Assembly: GCA_041441915.1 (NCBI GenBank)
Contig: JASDRS010000026.1
Location: forward strand, 1-64,000
Direction: 5' to 3'
Source: UBA10365 sp041441915
GTDB taxonomy: Bacteria; Pseudomonadota; Alphaproteobacteria; Rhodobacterales; Rhodobacteraceae
DNA length: 64,000 bases
Each line of letters begins with the position of its first letter. Within the stretch, counting starts at the first letter, position 1. A program made the translations under genes and the position numbers. The notes beneath the pieces were generated by a model, which made no database searches, was not told the origin of the DNA, and saw only the letters and a program-made list of their open reading frames with translations. Of the stretch, positions 42,748 to 51,639 are shown one piece after another.

Positions 42748-45261
42748 GTGGCCATATTCTTACCTCTCCTTAATGACCAAATGCAGGTCTTGCCAATAGA
42801 TGACGTTTTGCCCGCGTTGATCACCGTTTTGCGTGAAAGTCGCATGGCTGTGGTGCAGGCCCCCCCAGGGGCGGGTAAGACCACGCGTGTGCCTTTGGCA
42901 ATCATGCAGTCAGGCTTGGTATATGGCACCATTCTTATGCTTGAGCCGCGCCGCCTGGCCACTCGTGCCGCGGCCGAACGTATGGCACAAACCTTGGGTG
43001 AAGAGGTGGGCGATCGAATTGGATACCGCATGCGCGGCGAAACAAAAGTAAGTCCCAAGACCCAGATCGAAGTCGTGACAGACGGCATCTTAACCCGCAT
43101 GATCCAGTCTGACCCGCAGCTTACGGGCATTGGGGCGGTTATATTTGACGAATTTCATGAAAGGTCTATGAACGCTGATTTTGGTTTGGCGCTTGCGCTT
43201 GAATTGCGTGCGGCTCTGCGCGAGGATTTGGTTTTGGTGGTCATGTCAGCCACGCTTGACGCCGAGCCTGTGGCTGCTTTAATGGGGGGCGCGCCAATGA
43301 TAACATCATCAGGCCGTGCTTATTGTGTTGAAACCCATTATTTGTCAAAAGCGCTTTCGCCAAACAGTAGCTTTGAATCTGCCATAACTGCCAGCATATT
43401 AGAGGCTTACGTGAAGTCGATCGATCTTGGCGGTGCGATTTTGGTGTTTTTACCAGGCGAAGCTGAAATCCACCGCGTAGCGGCCATGCTTGGGGCGCAA
43501 AACCTAAAAGATGTTACTATTGCTCCGCTTTATGGGGCCATGACCTTTGGGGCACAGCGCCAAGCCATTGCTCCCCTAAGCGTGGGCCGTAAGATCATTT
43601 TGGCGACCTCGATCGCGGAAACTTCACTTACCATCCCAGACGTGCGCGCAGTTGTTGACGGTGGTCGGGCCAGACGCGCACGGTTTGACCCTAATTCTGG
43701 TATGTCGCGCTTGGTCACTGAAAAAGTTACCCGCGCTGAAGCCACCCAGCGTAAAGGGCGCGCGGGTCGCGTGTCTAAGGGGCTATATTTCCCCCTCTGG
43801 ACCCGTGGAGAAGAGGGGGCTTTAGCTGGCTTTCCCCCCGCCGAGATTGAAACCGCCGACCTGACAGGTCTAGCCCTTGAACTTGCACTTTGGGGCGGTG
43901 GAGATAAGATGCAATTTTTGACGCTGCCCCCCATTGGTGCCTTGACCGAGGCGCGCACCCTGCTTTGCTCATTGGGCGCACTCGAACCGGTGGCAACAGG
44001 CCATCGCTTAACCGCGCATGGGCGAGAAGTGGCAGCTTTGCCGCTTCATCCGCGTTTGGCGCATATGGTGATCAAAGCTGGGGGCAGTGATTTGGCGTGC
44101 CTTTTGGCTGCTCTTTTGGCTGAGCGTGATCCCTTGCCGACCGCGCCCCCGGATCTAATGCTGCGCATAAAAGCATTGCAAAACACCAGAAACTTTAACC
44201 GAGAGCATTCTTATGACATGACCCGTCCCGTTTTGATGCGCATCCACGAGGAGGCCGCACGTTTGCGAAGGCTTTTTGCCAAAGCACAGGCAAGGGATGC
44301 TAAAAATGATTTTTCTCCTGCTCAAATGGTGGCATTGGCCTATCCAGATCGCGTGGGTTTGCGGAGGGAGGGCGATGCACCGCGCTGGATTTTGTCGGGT
44401 GGCAAGGGGGCTTTGGCTTTGTCGGGCCAGCCTTTGTCAGGGGCGCGGCTTTTGGTGGCTACCGACCTAGATGGTGATCGGCGCGAAGCTAAAATTCGCC
44501 AAGCCATTCAAATCACAGAACATGAGTTGCGCACCCTTTATGAGGTCGAGATTAAATGGAAAAATCTATGTCTTTGGTCGCGCCGCGAAGGTCGGGTTTT
44601 GGCGCGCACGCAAGAACGTTTTGGTGCTTTGGTGCTGGGTGATCGGCCTTGGACTGGTGCGCCCGCCCAAGATCTGGCCAAGGCTGCCTTTGAGGGGATG
44701 CAAGCAATTGGCCTGACTTGGAGCCCAAGTGCTCGCCGCCTGGCCGCGCGCGCACGCCACTGCGCCGATGGCGCAGATATGCCTGATCTTTCAGATGTGG
44801 CCCTTCTAGCTGATGGCGCTTGGATTTTACACTATTTGGGCAAAGCGCGCAGCGACTCTGATCTGCGTGCGCTTGATCTGACCGAAGCGCTTAAGACCTA
44901 TTTAGGCTATGAAATTATAGCTTTGATAGACAGGCTGGCACCCCCGCATTTTGAAACTCCCTTGGGGCGACGGGTACCGATAGATTATACCGATGATCTG
45001 CCCGCTATTGAAGTGAAGCTGCAAGAAATGTTTGGACTTGCCTTACATCCTTGCACTGGACCTAACCGTGCGCCCTTGCGCATCACGCTTTTGTCGCCCG
45101 CAGGCGCACCCTTGCAGGTGACGCGCGATCTGCCCGCTTTTTGGGCCAGCTCTTACGCCGATGTGCGCCGTGATCTGCGGGGCCGCTATCCGCGCCATCT
45201 TTGGCCGGAAGATCCTGTGGTTGCAACCCCCACGGCTCGTGCCAAGCCGCGGGGTACCTGA
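42748..45261 (+). CDS. hrpB: ATP-dependent helicase HrpB
   Basis: This 837-residue DEAH-box helicase has the GAGKTTRVP Walker A motif, DEFHERS Walker B, MSATLD motif III and the QRKGRAGR motif VI. The C-terminal HrpB-specific domain ends near RYPRHLWPEDP. The start may be GTG 42748 or ATG 42781; family members usually begin close to LPIDDVLPAL, favouring the later one. HrpB is a putative RNA helicase of unclear role in most bacteria. Confidence 0.93.
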   Translation: MAIFLPLLNDQMQVLPIDDVLPALITVLRESRMAVVQAPPGAGKTTRVPLAIMQSGLVYGTILMLEPRRLATRAAAERMAQTLGEEVGDRIGYRMRGETKVSPKTQIEVVTDGILTRMIQSDPQLTGIGAVIFDEFHERSMNADFGLALALELRAALREDLVLVVMSATLDAEPVAALMGGAPMITSSGRAYCVETHYLSKALSPNSSFESAITASILEAYVKSIDLGGAILVFLPGEAEIHRVAAMLGAQNLKDVTIAPLYGAMTFGAQRQAIAPLSVGRKIILATSIAETSLTIPDVRAVVDGGRARRARFDPNSGMSRLVTEKVTRAEATQRKGRAGRVSKGLYFPLWTRGEEGALAGFPPAEIETADLTGLALELALWGGGDKMQFLTLPPIGALTEARTLLCSLGALEPVATGHRLTAHGREVAALPLHPRLAHMVIKAGGSDLACLLAALLAERDPLPTAPPDLMLRIKALQNTRNFNREHSYDMTRPVLMRIHEEAARLRRLFAKAQARDAKNDFSPAQMVALAYPDRVGLRREGDAPRWILSGGKGALALSGQPLSGARLLVATDLDGDRREAKIRQAIQITEHELRTLYEVEIKWKNLCLWSRREGRVLARTQERFGALVLGDRPWTGAPAQDLAKAAFEGMQAIGLTWSPSARRLAARARHCADGADMPDLSDVALLADGAWILHYLGKARSDSDLRALDLTEALKTYLGYEIIALIDRLAPPHFETPLGRRVPIDYTDDLPAIEVKLQEMFGLALHPCTGPNRAPLRITLLSPAGAPLQVTRDLPAFWASSYADVRRDLRGRYPRHLWPEDPVVATPTARAKPRGT

Positions 45262-45278
45262 CTGGATATGTCCGAATT

Positions 45279-45509
45279 ATGGATAGATCTGTGAAACGCT
45301 CACTGGCGCAAACTGGACGCTATGATGTTGCCAGCACGCTCTTTAAAAATGGATTTTTATGGGCAGTTTTAGGCATGGCGTTTCTTTTTAGTGGCGTTGT
45401 TCTTGCCTCTGGTCAAAAGATGAGCAAGGGCGTTTGGACTTTTATCCATGGTAGGCATAAAAAAAGAATACATTCTTTTCTACGAATAACTGCACACGGC
45501 ATTTTTTGA
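45279..45509 (+). CDS. Hypothetical small membrane protein
   Basis: A 76-residue frame starting with ATG 45279, 17 bp after hrpB, with one predicted membrane segment (WAVLGMAFLFSGVVLASG). The C-terminus is basic. No ribosome site is clear and no family is recognised; it may be real because of the hydrophobic pattern and position. Confidence 0.35.
   Translation: MDRSVKRSLAQTGRYDVASTLFKNGFLWAVLGMAFLFSGVVLASGQKMSKGVWTFIHGRHKKRIHSFLRITAHGIF
45462..45479 (-). terminator. Weak terminator candidate after argF
   Basis: AAAAGAAT and ATTCTTTT form an AT-only stem, followed on the minus strand by further T residues. It lies about 50 bp after the argF stop. The stem is weak because only about six pairs can form with a usable loop. 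Confidence 0.35.
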
Positions 45510-45530
45510 TATATTATACTGATAGGATAA

Positions 45531-46457
45531 TTAAACGCCAAGACAATAGCGCATGATTGCTTTTTGGGCGTGCAGGCGATTTTCCGCTTCGTCAAAGATC
45601 ACGGAATTAGGCCCGTCCATCACCGCGCTTGTCGCCTCATCGTTTCGATGGGCGGGCAGGCAATGCATGAACAAAGCATTGGGTTTGGCGCGAGCCATCA
45701 CGGCCTCACTAACCTGATAACCTCGCAGTTGGTTGTGGCGGCGCTCTTTGGCAGATTCGGGGTCGTGCATCGATACCCATGTGTCCGTCACCACCAGGTC
45801 CGCTCCTTCAAAAGCAATTTCTGGATTGCGCTCAATGTTGATCTGGGCTCCTTTGGTGCGTGCAAATTCAATGAAGGTGGGCTCTGGATCTAGAGACTGT
45901 GGGCCCGCAAAGGTGAAATCGAAGCCAAATTGTCCTGCAGCATGCAAAAAAGATGCACAGACATTATTGCCATCACCCGCCCATACTACCTTTTTCCCAG
46001 AAATAGGGCCGCGATGTTCCTCATACGTCATCACATCAGCCATAATCTGGCAGGGATGAGTGCGGTTGGTCAGGCCGTTGATAACAGGCACTGTAGCATG
46101 GTCGGCCATTTCTAAAAGCGTTGCTTCTTCAAAGGTGCGGATCATGATTAGATCGACATAACGTGACAAAACTCGCGCCGTGTCGGCAATGGTTTCGCCG
46201 TGCCCAAGCTGCATTTCCTTGCCCGATAGCACCATAGTTTGCCCCCCCATCTGCCGCACGCCTACGTCAAAGGATACGCGTGTCCGGGTAGATGGTTTTT
46301 CAAAAATTAAAGCTACGATTGCACCGGCCAAAGGCTGACCTGTGTCTGGCGCGCCCTTTAAAAATCCTTGACGTGCTGCCTTCATGGCATGTGCCGAGTC
46401 CATCATTAATCGAAGGTCTTTTGCACTGGTTTGGTGAATATCAAGAAAATTATTCAT
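45531..46457 (-). CDS. argF: Ornithine carbamoyltransferase
   Basis: This 308-residue enzyme makes citrulline from ornithine and carbamoyl phosphate in arginine biosynthesis. The carbamoyl-phosphate motif is FEKPSTRTRVSFD, with HPCQIMADVMT and the ornithine-binding FMHCLPAHR near the C-terminus. It lies 46 bp downstream of argD on the same strand, forming an argD-argF unit, with gcrA divergent upstream. Confidence 0.97.
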   Translation of the reverse strand: MNNFLDIHQTSAKDLRLMMDSAHAMKAARQGFLKGAPDTGQPLAGAIVALIFEKPSTRTRVSFDVGVRQMGGQTMVLSGKEMQLGHGETIADTARVLSRYVDLIMIRTFEEATLLEMADHATVPVINGLTNRTHPCQIMADVMTYEEHRGPISGKKVVWAGDGNNVCASFLHAAGQFGFDFTFAGPQSLDPEPTFIEFARTKGAQINIERNPEIAFEGADLVVTDTWVSMHDPESAKERRHNQLRGYQVSEAVMARAKPNALFMHCLPAHRNDEATSAVMDGPNSVIFDEAENRLHAQKAIMRYCLGV

Positions 46458-46503
46458 TACTTATTTTTCTCCTGCCACCGATCAACGCGGGGCCAAAATC
46501 CTC

Positions 46504-47679
46504 TTAAACTTCGCTTAATTTTTTTGCGGCTAGGTCCAATCGATCAAGTGCCTGGGAAATGTCATCTTCCTCGATTGTCAAAGCCGGCAAAAGCCGCACC
46601 ACATTATCAGCCGCTGGAACCATCAAAATGCCAAACTCTTGTCCCGTGTGCACCAGATCAACTGCGGCTATTTTGCATTTTAGACCCAACATCAATCCTT
46701 GGCCGCGCCAAGCTTCAAAGATTTTAGGGTGGCGCGCGACCAAACCTTCCAAGCCTTGATAAAACAAAGATGCTTTGCGCTGCACTTCGGCCAAAAAGGT
46801 TTCCTGCCCAACAATATCAACCACCGCGCCACCAATCGCACAGGCCAACGGATTGCCCCCATAGGTCGAGCCATGCGTGCCTGGGACCATGGCCGCGCCG
46901 GCCTTATCCGTGGCCAAAACTGCACCCAGTGGAAAGCCGCCGCCAACCCCTTTGGCGATCATCATAATATCGGGCGTAACGCCGGCCCATTCATGTGCAA
47001 ATAAACGCCCCGTGCGCCCCATACCGCATTGCACCTCGTCCATGATCAAAAGCGTTCCCGTTTGATCGCAAAAATCGCGGAGACCCTTCAGGCAAGCATC
47101 TGGCAACAGTCGAATGCCTCCTTCGCCTTGCACTGGTTCAATCATCACTGCGGCAACTTCGTCCGTTAGGGCTTGTCGCAACGCTTCGTGATCGCCAAAA
47201 GGCAAAGACATAAAGCCTGGCATCAAAGCACCAAAGCCTTTGGTCATTTTTTCTGTTCCTACCGCCGCAATCGCGCCTGTCGATCGTCCATGAAAGGCAC
47301 CGTCAAAAGTCAGAATTTTTTGACGCAACGGCTGGCCCGCATCATACCAATATTTACGAGCCATTTTGATGGCCAGTTCTGCAGCCTCGGTACCTGAATT
47401 TGTAAAAAATACTGTGTCGGCAAATGTCAGATTGGTCAGCTTTTGGGCCAAAGCCTCTTGCTCGGGGATTGTGTAAAGATTTGAAACATGCCACAGTTTT
47501 GCGCTTTGATCGGCCATTACCTGGAGCAATTTTGGATGCGCGTGGCCCAAAGCGTTAACAGCAATGCCAGCCGCCAAATCCAAATAGCGAGCGCCATCAG
47601 CGGTCACCAGCCAAGAGCCCAGTCCATGATCAAAAGCCAAGGCGCTACGACTATAGGTGGCAAGTATTGATGAAGTCAT
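46504..47679 (-). CDS. argD: Acetylornithine aminotransferase
   Basis: This 391-residue PLP-dependent class III aminotransferase has the LVTADGARYLDLAAGIAVN start region, FFTNSGTEA cofactor motif, MDEVQCGMGRTG with the PLP-binding aspartate, and the catalytic lysine in MIAKGVGGGFPLGA. The frame extends to 47733, but ATG 47679 has AGGATT upstream and starts the homology. It forms an operon with argF. Confidence 0.95.
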   Translation of the reverse strand: MTSSILATYSRSALAFDHGLGSWLVTADGARYLDLAAGIAVNALGHAHPKLLQVMADQSAKLWHVSNLYTIPEQEALAQKLTNLTFADTVFFTNSGTEAAELAIKMARKYWYDAGQPLRQKILTFDGAFHGRSTGAIAAVGTEKMTKGFGALMPGFMSLPFGDHEALRQALTDEVAAVMIEPVQGEGGIRLLPDACLKGLRDFCDQTGTLLIMDEVQCGMGRTGRLFAHEWAGVTPDIMMIAKGVGGGFPLGAVLATDKAGAAMVPGTHGSTYGGNPLACAIGGAVVDIVGQETFLAEVQRKASLFYQGLEGLVARHPKIFEAWRGQGLMLGLKCKIAAVDLVHTGQEFGILMVPAADNVVRLLPALTIEEDDISQALDRLDLAAKKLSEV

Positions 47680-48036
47680 GGTGAATCCTAGGATCGAGAA
47701 GACAATCCCTACACCAGGCAAAGGGCGTGTCAACGATGAAGTGGGAAACGGGGGTTAGAACATACCAAGCTACCCCATTTAATGAGTGGCGTGGGCGCTA
47801 TTGGATTCGCAATGAAAAATTTTCTTGGATCAGGCATACGCTCACATGCGATTGGCTAGTGTAAATTCGCGCCAAAGTCTATGAATTTAAATTATCTTTG
47901 GTATTATTTTGCATGGTTTTGCCCAGTGCAGCGCTTTGGCGCGGGTTCTGGACTTGTATCTGCTGGCAGGCCCTATAGAATAGAGTAAAATAGCAGGTGT
48001 GTGTTCTGCCCCTGTCTTCCCGAATCGGAGAATCCA
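47680..48036. other. Divergent intergenic region argD / gcrA
   Basis: This 357-bp region holds both promoters. It contains GANTC sites at 47804, 48022 and 48030, the last two inside the 15 bases before gcrA. No other gene or structure is seen. Confidence 0.55.
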
Positions 48037-48651
48037 ATGTCCTGGACCGACGAGCGCGTCGAGACGCTAAAAAAGATGTGGGGCGAAGGCCGAAGCGCCA
48101 GCCAGATAGCCAAAGAATTGGGTGGCGTAACTCGCAATGCCGTGATCGGTAAAGTGCACCGCTTGGGCCTTTCTAACCGTATATCCACTGGCACAGAAGA
48201 TAAGGTTGCGGCCTCCGCACCAAAAGTGGATATAAAGGCGCGCCCAAAGCGCGCTGAAGTCAAAGCGCGCGACGCCGTGAATGATTCTGGAGCCGCCTCT
48301 GAACCATCTGCTCAAGCCCCCATGAGTGTGGCCGAATCTATCGTGGCCAATGTAACACCGCTGCCCTTGCGCAAATCCATCGTGCCTGCAGGTCAACCAC
48401 TGCCGCCGCAGCCTTCGGCCAACGAAATCTCGCCAGAGGCTTTGGCTTCGGTGCGCGAAGTCGAAAAACGCGCTATGCGTATAAGCCTAATGGAACTGAC
48501 CGAACGGACCTGCAAATGGCCCATCGGTGACCCAGCAACGCAAGATTTCTGGTTTTGTGGCCTAAATTCAGTGGCTGGAAAGCCCTACTGTGAAGCGCAT
48601 GTCTCGGTAGCCTTCCAACCCATGAGCGCGCGGCGCGACCGTAGACGTTAA
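48037..48651 (+). CDS. gcrA: Cell cycle regulator GcrA
   Basis: This 204-residue alphaproteobacterial regulator binds sigma-70 RNA polymerase and methylated GANTC DNA. The N-terminal DNA-binding domain starts MSWTDERVETLKKMW and includes SASQIAKELGG and RNAVIGKVHRLGL. The C-terminal domain has the TCKWPIGDP motif and a CGLNSVAGKPYCEAH segment with conserved cysteines. ATG 48037 with GGAG upstream is preferred over 48001. Two CcrM GANTC sites are at its ribosome site. Confidence 0.95.
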   Translation: MSWTDERVETLKKMWGEGRSASQIAKELGGVTRNAVIGKVHRLGLSNRISTGTEDKVAASAPKVDIKARPKRAEVKARDAVNDSGAASEPSAQAPMSVAESIVANVTPLPLRKSIVPAGQPLPPQPSANEISPEALASVREVEKRAMRISLMELTERTCKWPIGDPATQDFWFCGLNSVAGKPYCEAHVSVAFQPMSARRDRRR

Positions 48652-48807
48652 GTCGTATAGTATAAAAAATTCGAAGCCTTTAGGGCACTTTATATTTTTG
48701 GCAAAACTATTTTAGTGTTTTAAAAAAAGCTTCGCCAGTTGAAATAGGGTTCAACCAAACCAATCAACCCCCTTAACAGGGCCTTTGGCTTGCTCTATAG
48801 GGGGGGA

Positions 48808-50178
48808 ATGATACAAAATCCGCCTGCGCGTCGTCCCGATCTGGCCCCTAAGGTTATTATTCAAGACACGGCTCGGTCTGGTCAGCCGCGTATTGGTATG
48901 GTCTCGCTTGGCTGTCCCAAGGCTTTGGTTGATAGTGAACGGATCCTGACACGGTTGCGCGCAGAAGGTTATGACATCTCGCCCGATTATGCGGGGGCGG
49001 ATGCGGTGATTGTGAACACCTGCGGTTTTCTTGACAGTGCCAAAGCGGAAAGTCTTGACGCAATTGGTGAAGCGCTGGTGCAAAATGGCAGCGTGATTGT
49101 GACGGGCTGTTTGGGGGCGGAACCTGACTATATCACGGGCGCGCATCCGAAAGTTTTGGCCGTGACAGGCCCGCATCAATACGAAGCTGTCCTGGACGCT
49201 GTTCACAAAGTAGTCCCGCCGCAACCCAATCCCTTTATTGATCTGTTGCCGGCTTCGGGCGTGTCGCTCACGCCGCGCCATTATAGTTATGTGAAAATTT
49301 CCGAAGGCTGTAATCATAAGTGCAAATTTTGCATCATTCCCCATATGCGTGGGCTTTTGCAAAGCCGGCCCGCCCATGCGGTCATACGCGAGGCTGAAAA
49401 GTTGGTGGATGCAGGCGTACGGGAGCTTTTGGTTATTTCGCAAGACACCTCCGCTTACGGCGTTGATATCAAACACACCTCTGAGAAGGGCCACCGCGCC
49501 CATATAACGGATTTGGCGCGTGATTTGGGCTCGCTTGGGGCTTGGGTGCGGCTTCATTACGTTTACCCTTACCCCCATGTGCGCGATCTGGTGCCACTCA
49601 TGGCGGAAGGGCTGGTGCTGCCTTACTTAGACATCCCGTTTCAACATGCCGACCCAGGCGTTTTAAAACGCATGGCCCGACCCGCTGCAGCCGCCAAAAC
49701 CCTGGACGAAATAGCCGCATGGCGCGCTGTCTGCCCAGAGATCACTCTGCGGTCGACCTTTATTGTGGGCTATCCGGGTGAAACCGAAGAAGAATTCCAA
49801 GTGCTGCTTGACTGGATGGACAAAGCGCAACTTGATCGCGTGGGTTGTTTTCAATATGAAAATGTGGCTGGCGCGCGTTCAAACGCCCTGCTAGACCATG
49901 TCCCAGATGAAGTGAAAGCCGAACGCTGGGCCCGCTTTATGGAAAAAGCCCAAGATATTTCTGAAGCCAAATTAGAACGAAAACTTGGAAAAGTAATTGA
50001 TGTGATTGTGGATGAGGTCGACGGTGAAGGCGCTACCTGCCGCACTAAAGCGGATGCGCCCGAAATTGATGGTAATCTGTTCGTAGACCAAGGCTTTGAA
50101 GAGCTGCGTGCAGGCGATATTCTAAAAGTGCGGGTCGATGAGGCGGGTCAATACGATCTTTGGGGCTCAGTATTTTAA
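48808..50178 (+). CDS. rimO: Ribosomal protein S12 methylthiotransferase
   Basis: This 456-residue radical-SAM enzyme methylthiolates Asp88/89 of ribosomal protein S12. The N-terminal UPF0004 domain has cysteines in GMVSLGCPK, VNTCGFLD and VTGCLG. The radical SAM motif is EGCNHKCKFCIIP, and a C-terminal TRAM domain ends in GQYDLWGSV. ATG 48808 follows a G-rich ribosome site; the frame opens at 48790. It is a core gene standing between gcrA and a sugar-acid dehydratase. Confidence 0.95.
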   Translation: MIQNPPARRPDLAPKVIIQDTARSGQPRIGMVSLGCPKALVDSERILTRLRAEGYDISPDYAGADAVIVNTCGFLDSAKAESLDAIGEALVQNGSVIVTGCLGAEPDYITGAHPKVLAVTGPHQYEAVLDAVHKVVPPQPNPFIDLLPASGVSLTPRHYSYVKISEGCNHKCKFCIIPHMRGLLQSRPAHAVIREAEKLVDAGVRELLVISQDTSAYGVDIKHTSEKGHRAHITDLARDLGSLGAWVRLHYVYPYPHVRDLVPLMAEGLVLPYLDIPFQHADPGVLKRMARPAAAAKTLDEIAAWRAVCPEITLRSTFIVGYPGETEEEFQVLLDWMDKAQLDRVGCFQYENVAGARSNALLDHVPDEVKAERWARFMEKAQDISEAKLERKLGKVIDVIVDEVDGEGATCRTKADAPEIDGNLFVDQGFEELRAGDILKVRVDEAGQYDLWGSVF

Positions 50179-50206
50179 GGATTTTTCTTACGAAAAACTA
50201 CCTATT

Positions 50207-51439
50207 TTATAAAGAAGGAGCGCCACCTTGGAACTTATTTCCGTGGCTATAATCACAAGGGGCCTCTTGCATTTCTAGATGCAAAGCTTTGCCGAAATAG
50301 GGGTGAGCGCAAGCTAGATCTTCGTCGAACTCGATCCCAAGGCCAGGCGTCTCGGGAGGTATGATATAGCCATCTTCCCATTTGATTGTATTTTTTATCA
50401 GCCTTTGGTGAAAAGTGCCGCCCGCTTCGATGGTTTCGACCATCAATAAATTGGGGATCGATGCAGCTAAGTGAATATTAGCTGCCCATTCAACGGGGCC
50501 TGCATAAAGATGTGGCGCGATTTGGGCATTAAAAATCTCGGCCAAAGCGGCAATTTTCTTGGCTTCGTGAATGCCCCCCACGCGGCCCAAGGCAGGTTGC
50601 AAAATCTTCACCCCTCCGGCGCGCAGAAGCATCCCAAATTCAGCCTTGGTGCTTAAACGCTCGCCCGCAGCCAATGGCACATTTACATGGGCGGCAATGG
50701 CTGCGAATTCCAACAAATTATCAGGTGGGCAGGGTTCTTCATACCAAAGCGGATTAAAGGGTTCGATCGCCTTGCCCATGCGAATAGCGCCTGGGCTTGA
50801 AAATTGACCATGGGTGCCAAACAACAGATCAGCGCGATCGCCCACCGCTTCTCGAATGGCGGCGCAAAAGGCTACCGAGCGGGAAATGTCGCTCATCGAG
50901 GGTTCATGCCCGCCACGAATGGTATAGGGCCCGGCGGGGTCAAATTTTAGCGCGGTAAAGCCCATATCAGAAAAACGTTTAGCAGATTTTGCGGTGGCTT
51001 CTACATCAAACCAAAAGTCAGGGGTTTCTTCGCCCGGTGTGGGATAGATATAGGTATAGGAGCGGATACGCGCATTCATCTTGCCTCCCAAAAGCGCCCA
51101 AACGGGGCGGTTACGGGCTTTGCCCAATATGTCCCAACAGGCGATCTCTAACCCCGAAAATGCCCCCATTACCGTTAGATCAGGACGCTGAGTAAAGCCT
51201 GCCGAATAGGCTCGGCGAAACATCAGTTCGATATTTTCGGGATTTTCGCCCTGCATATGGCGCGAAAAAACATCTTCAATCACGGCCACCATCACCTGTG
51301 GTGAAACAGAGGAGGCGTAACATTCTCCGTAACCCATAAGGCCTGTGTCGGTGGTCAGCTTTGGAAAAATCCAGTAGCGCCCCCCCCAACCTGGGGCAGG
51401 GGGAGCTACGATGAAGACCTCCAGATTTTTTAAACGCAT
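50207..51439 (-). CDS. Mandelate racemase/enolase-superfamily dehydratase
   Basis: This 410-residue protein belongs to the mandelate racemase/muconate lactonizing subgroup. It shows a capping domain, the conserved FSGLEIACWDILGKA segment, ALKFDPAGP with a candidate lysine, FGTHGQF as a metal-ligand region, WYEEPCPPDN, and IAPHLYAGP with the general-base histidine. These features suggest dehydration of an aldonic or uronic acid, in the style of galactonate or mannonate dehydratase. It stands alone between rimO and an ABC exporter, giving no further clue to substrate. Confidence 0.85.
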   Translation of the reverse strand: MRLKNLEVFIVAPPAPGWGGRYWIFPKLTTDTGLMGYGECYASSVSPQVMVAVIEDVFSRHMQGENPENIELMFRRAYSAGFTQRPDLTVMGAFSGLEIACWDILGKARNRPVWALLGGKMNARIRSYTYIYPTPGEETPDFWFDVEATAKSAKRFSDMGFTALKFDPAGPYTIRGGHEPSMSDISRSVAFCAAIREAVGDRADLLFGTHGQFSSPGAIRMGKAIEPFNPLWYEEPCPPDNLLEFAAIAAHVNVPLAAGERLSTKAEFGMLLRAGGVKILQPALGRVGGIHEAKKIAALAEIFNAQIAPHLYAGPVEWAANIHLAASIPNLLMVETIEAGGTFHQRLIKNTIKWEDGYIIPPETPGLGIEFDEDLACAHPYFGKALHLEMQEAPCDYSHGNKFQGGAPSL

Positions 51440-51639
51440 GGGGCACCTTTGGTTTAAGTTCGAGGCAGGCTTCCAGCTTGCGTGGATACTGTAATGTCAA
51501 GTATGGACAAAGGCCACGGTTTTAACATGCACAAAGTTATAGCCACATCAAGGGTCAGTTTTTCTTCGCGACAAATGGAAAACTTGCGGTTTCAGGATGT
51601 TGCGCCTAAAGAAAACAATATATCCAGATAGGAAAAGAT

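Noticed and set aside
42645..43130. 161-codon minus-strand frame
   Set aside because: Antisense to the clearly coding start of hrpB.
48751..49578. 275-codon minus-strand frame
   Set aside because: Antisense shadow of rimO, which has all its cysteine motifs.
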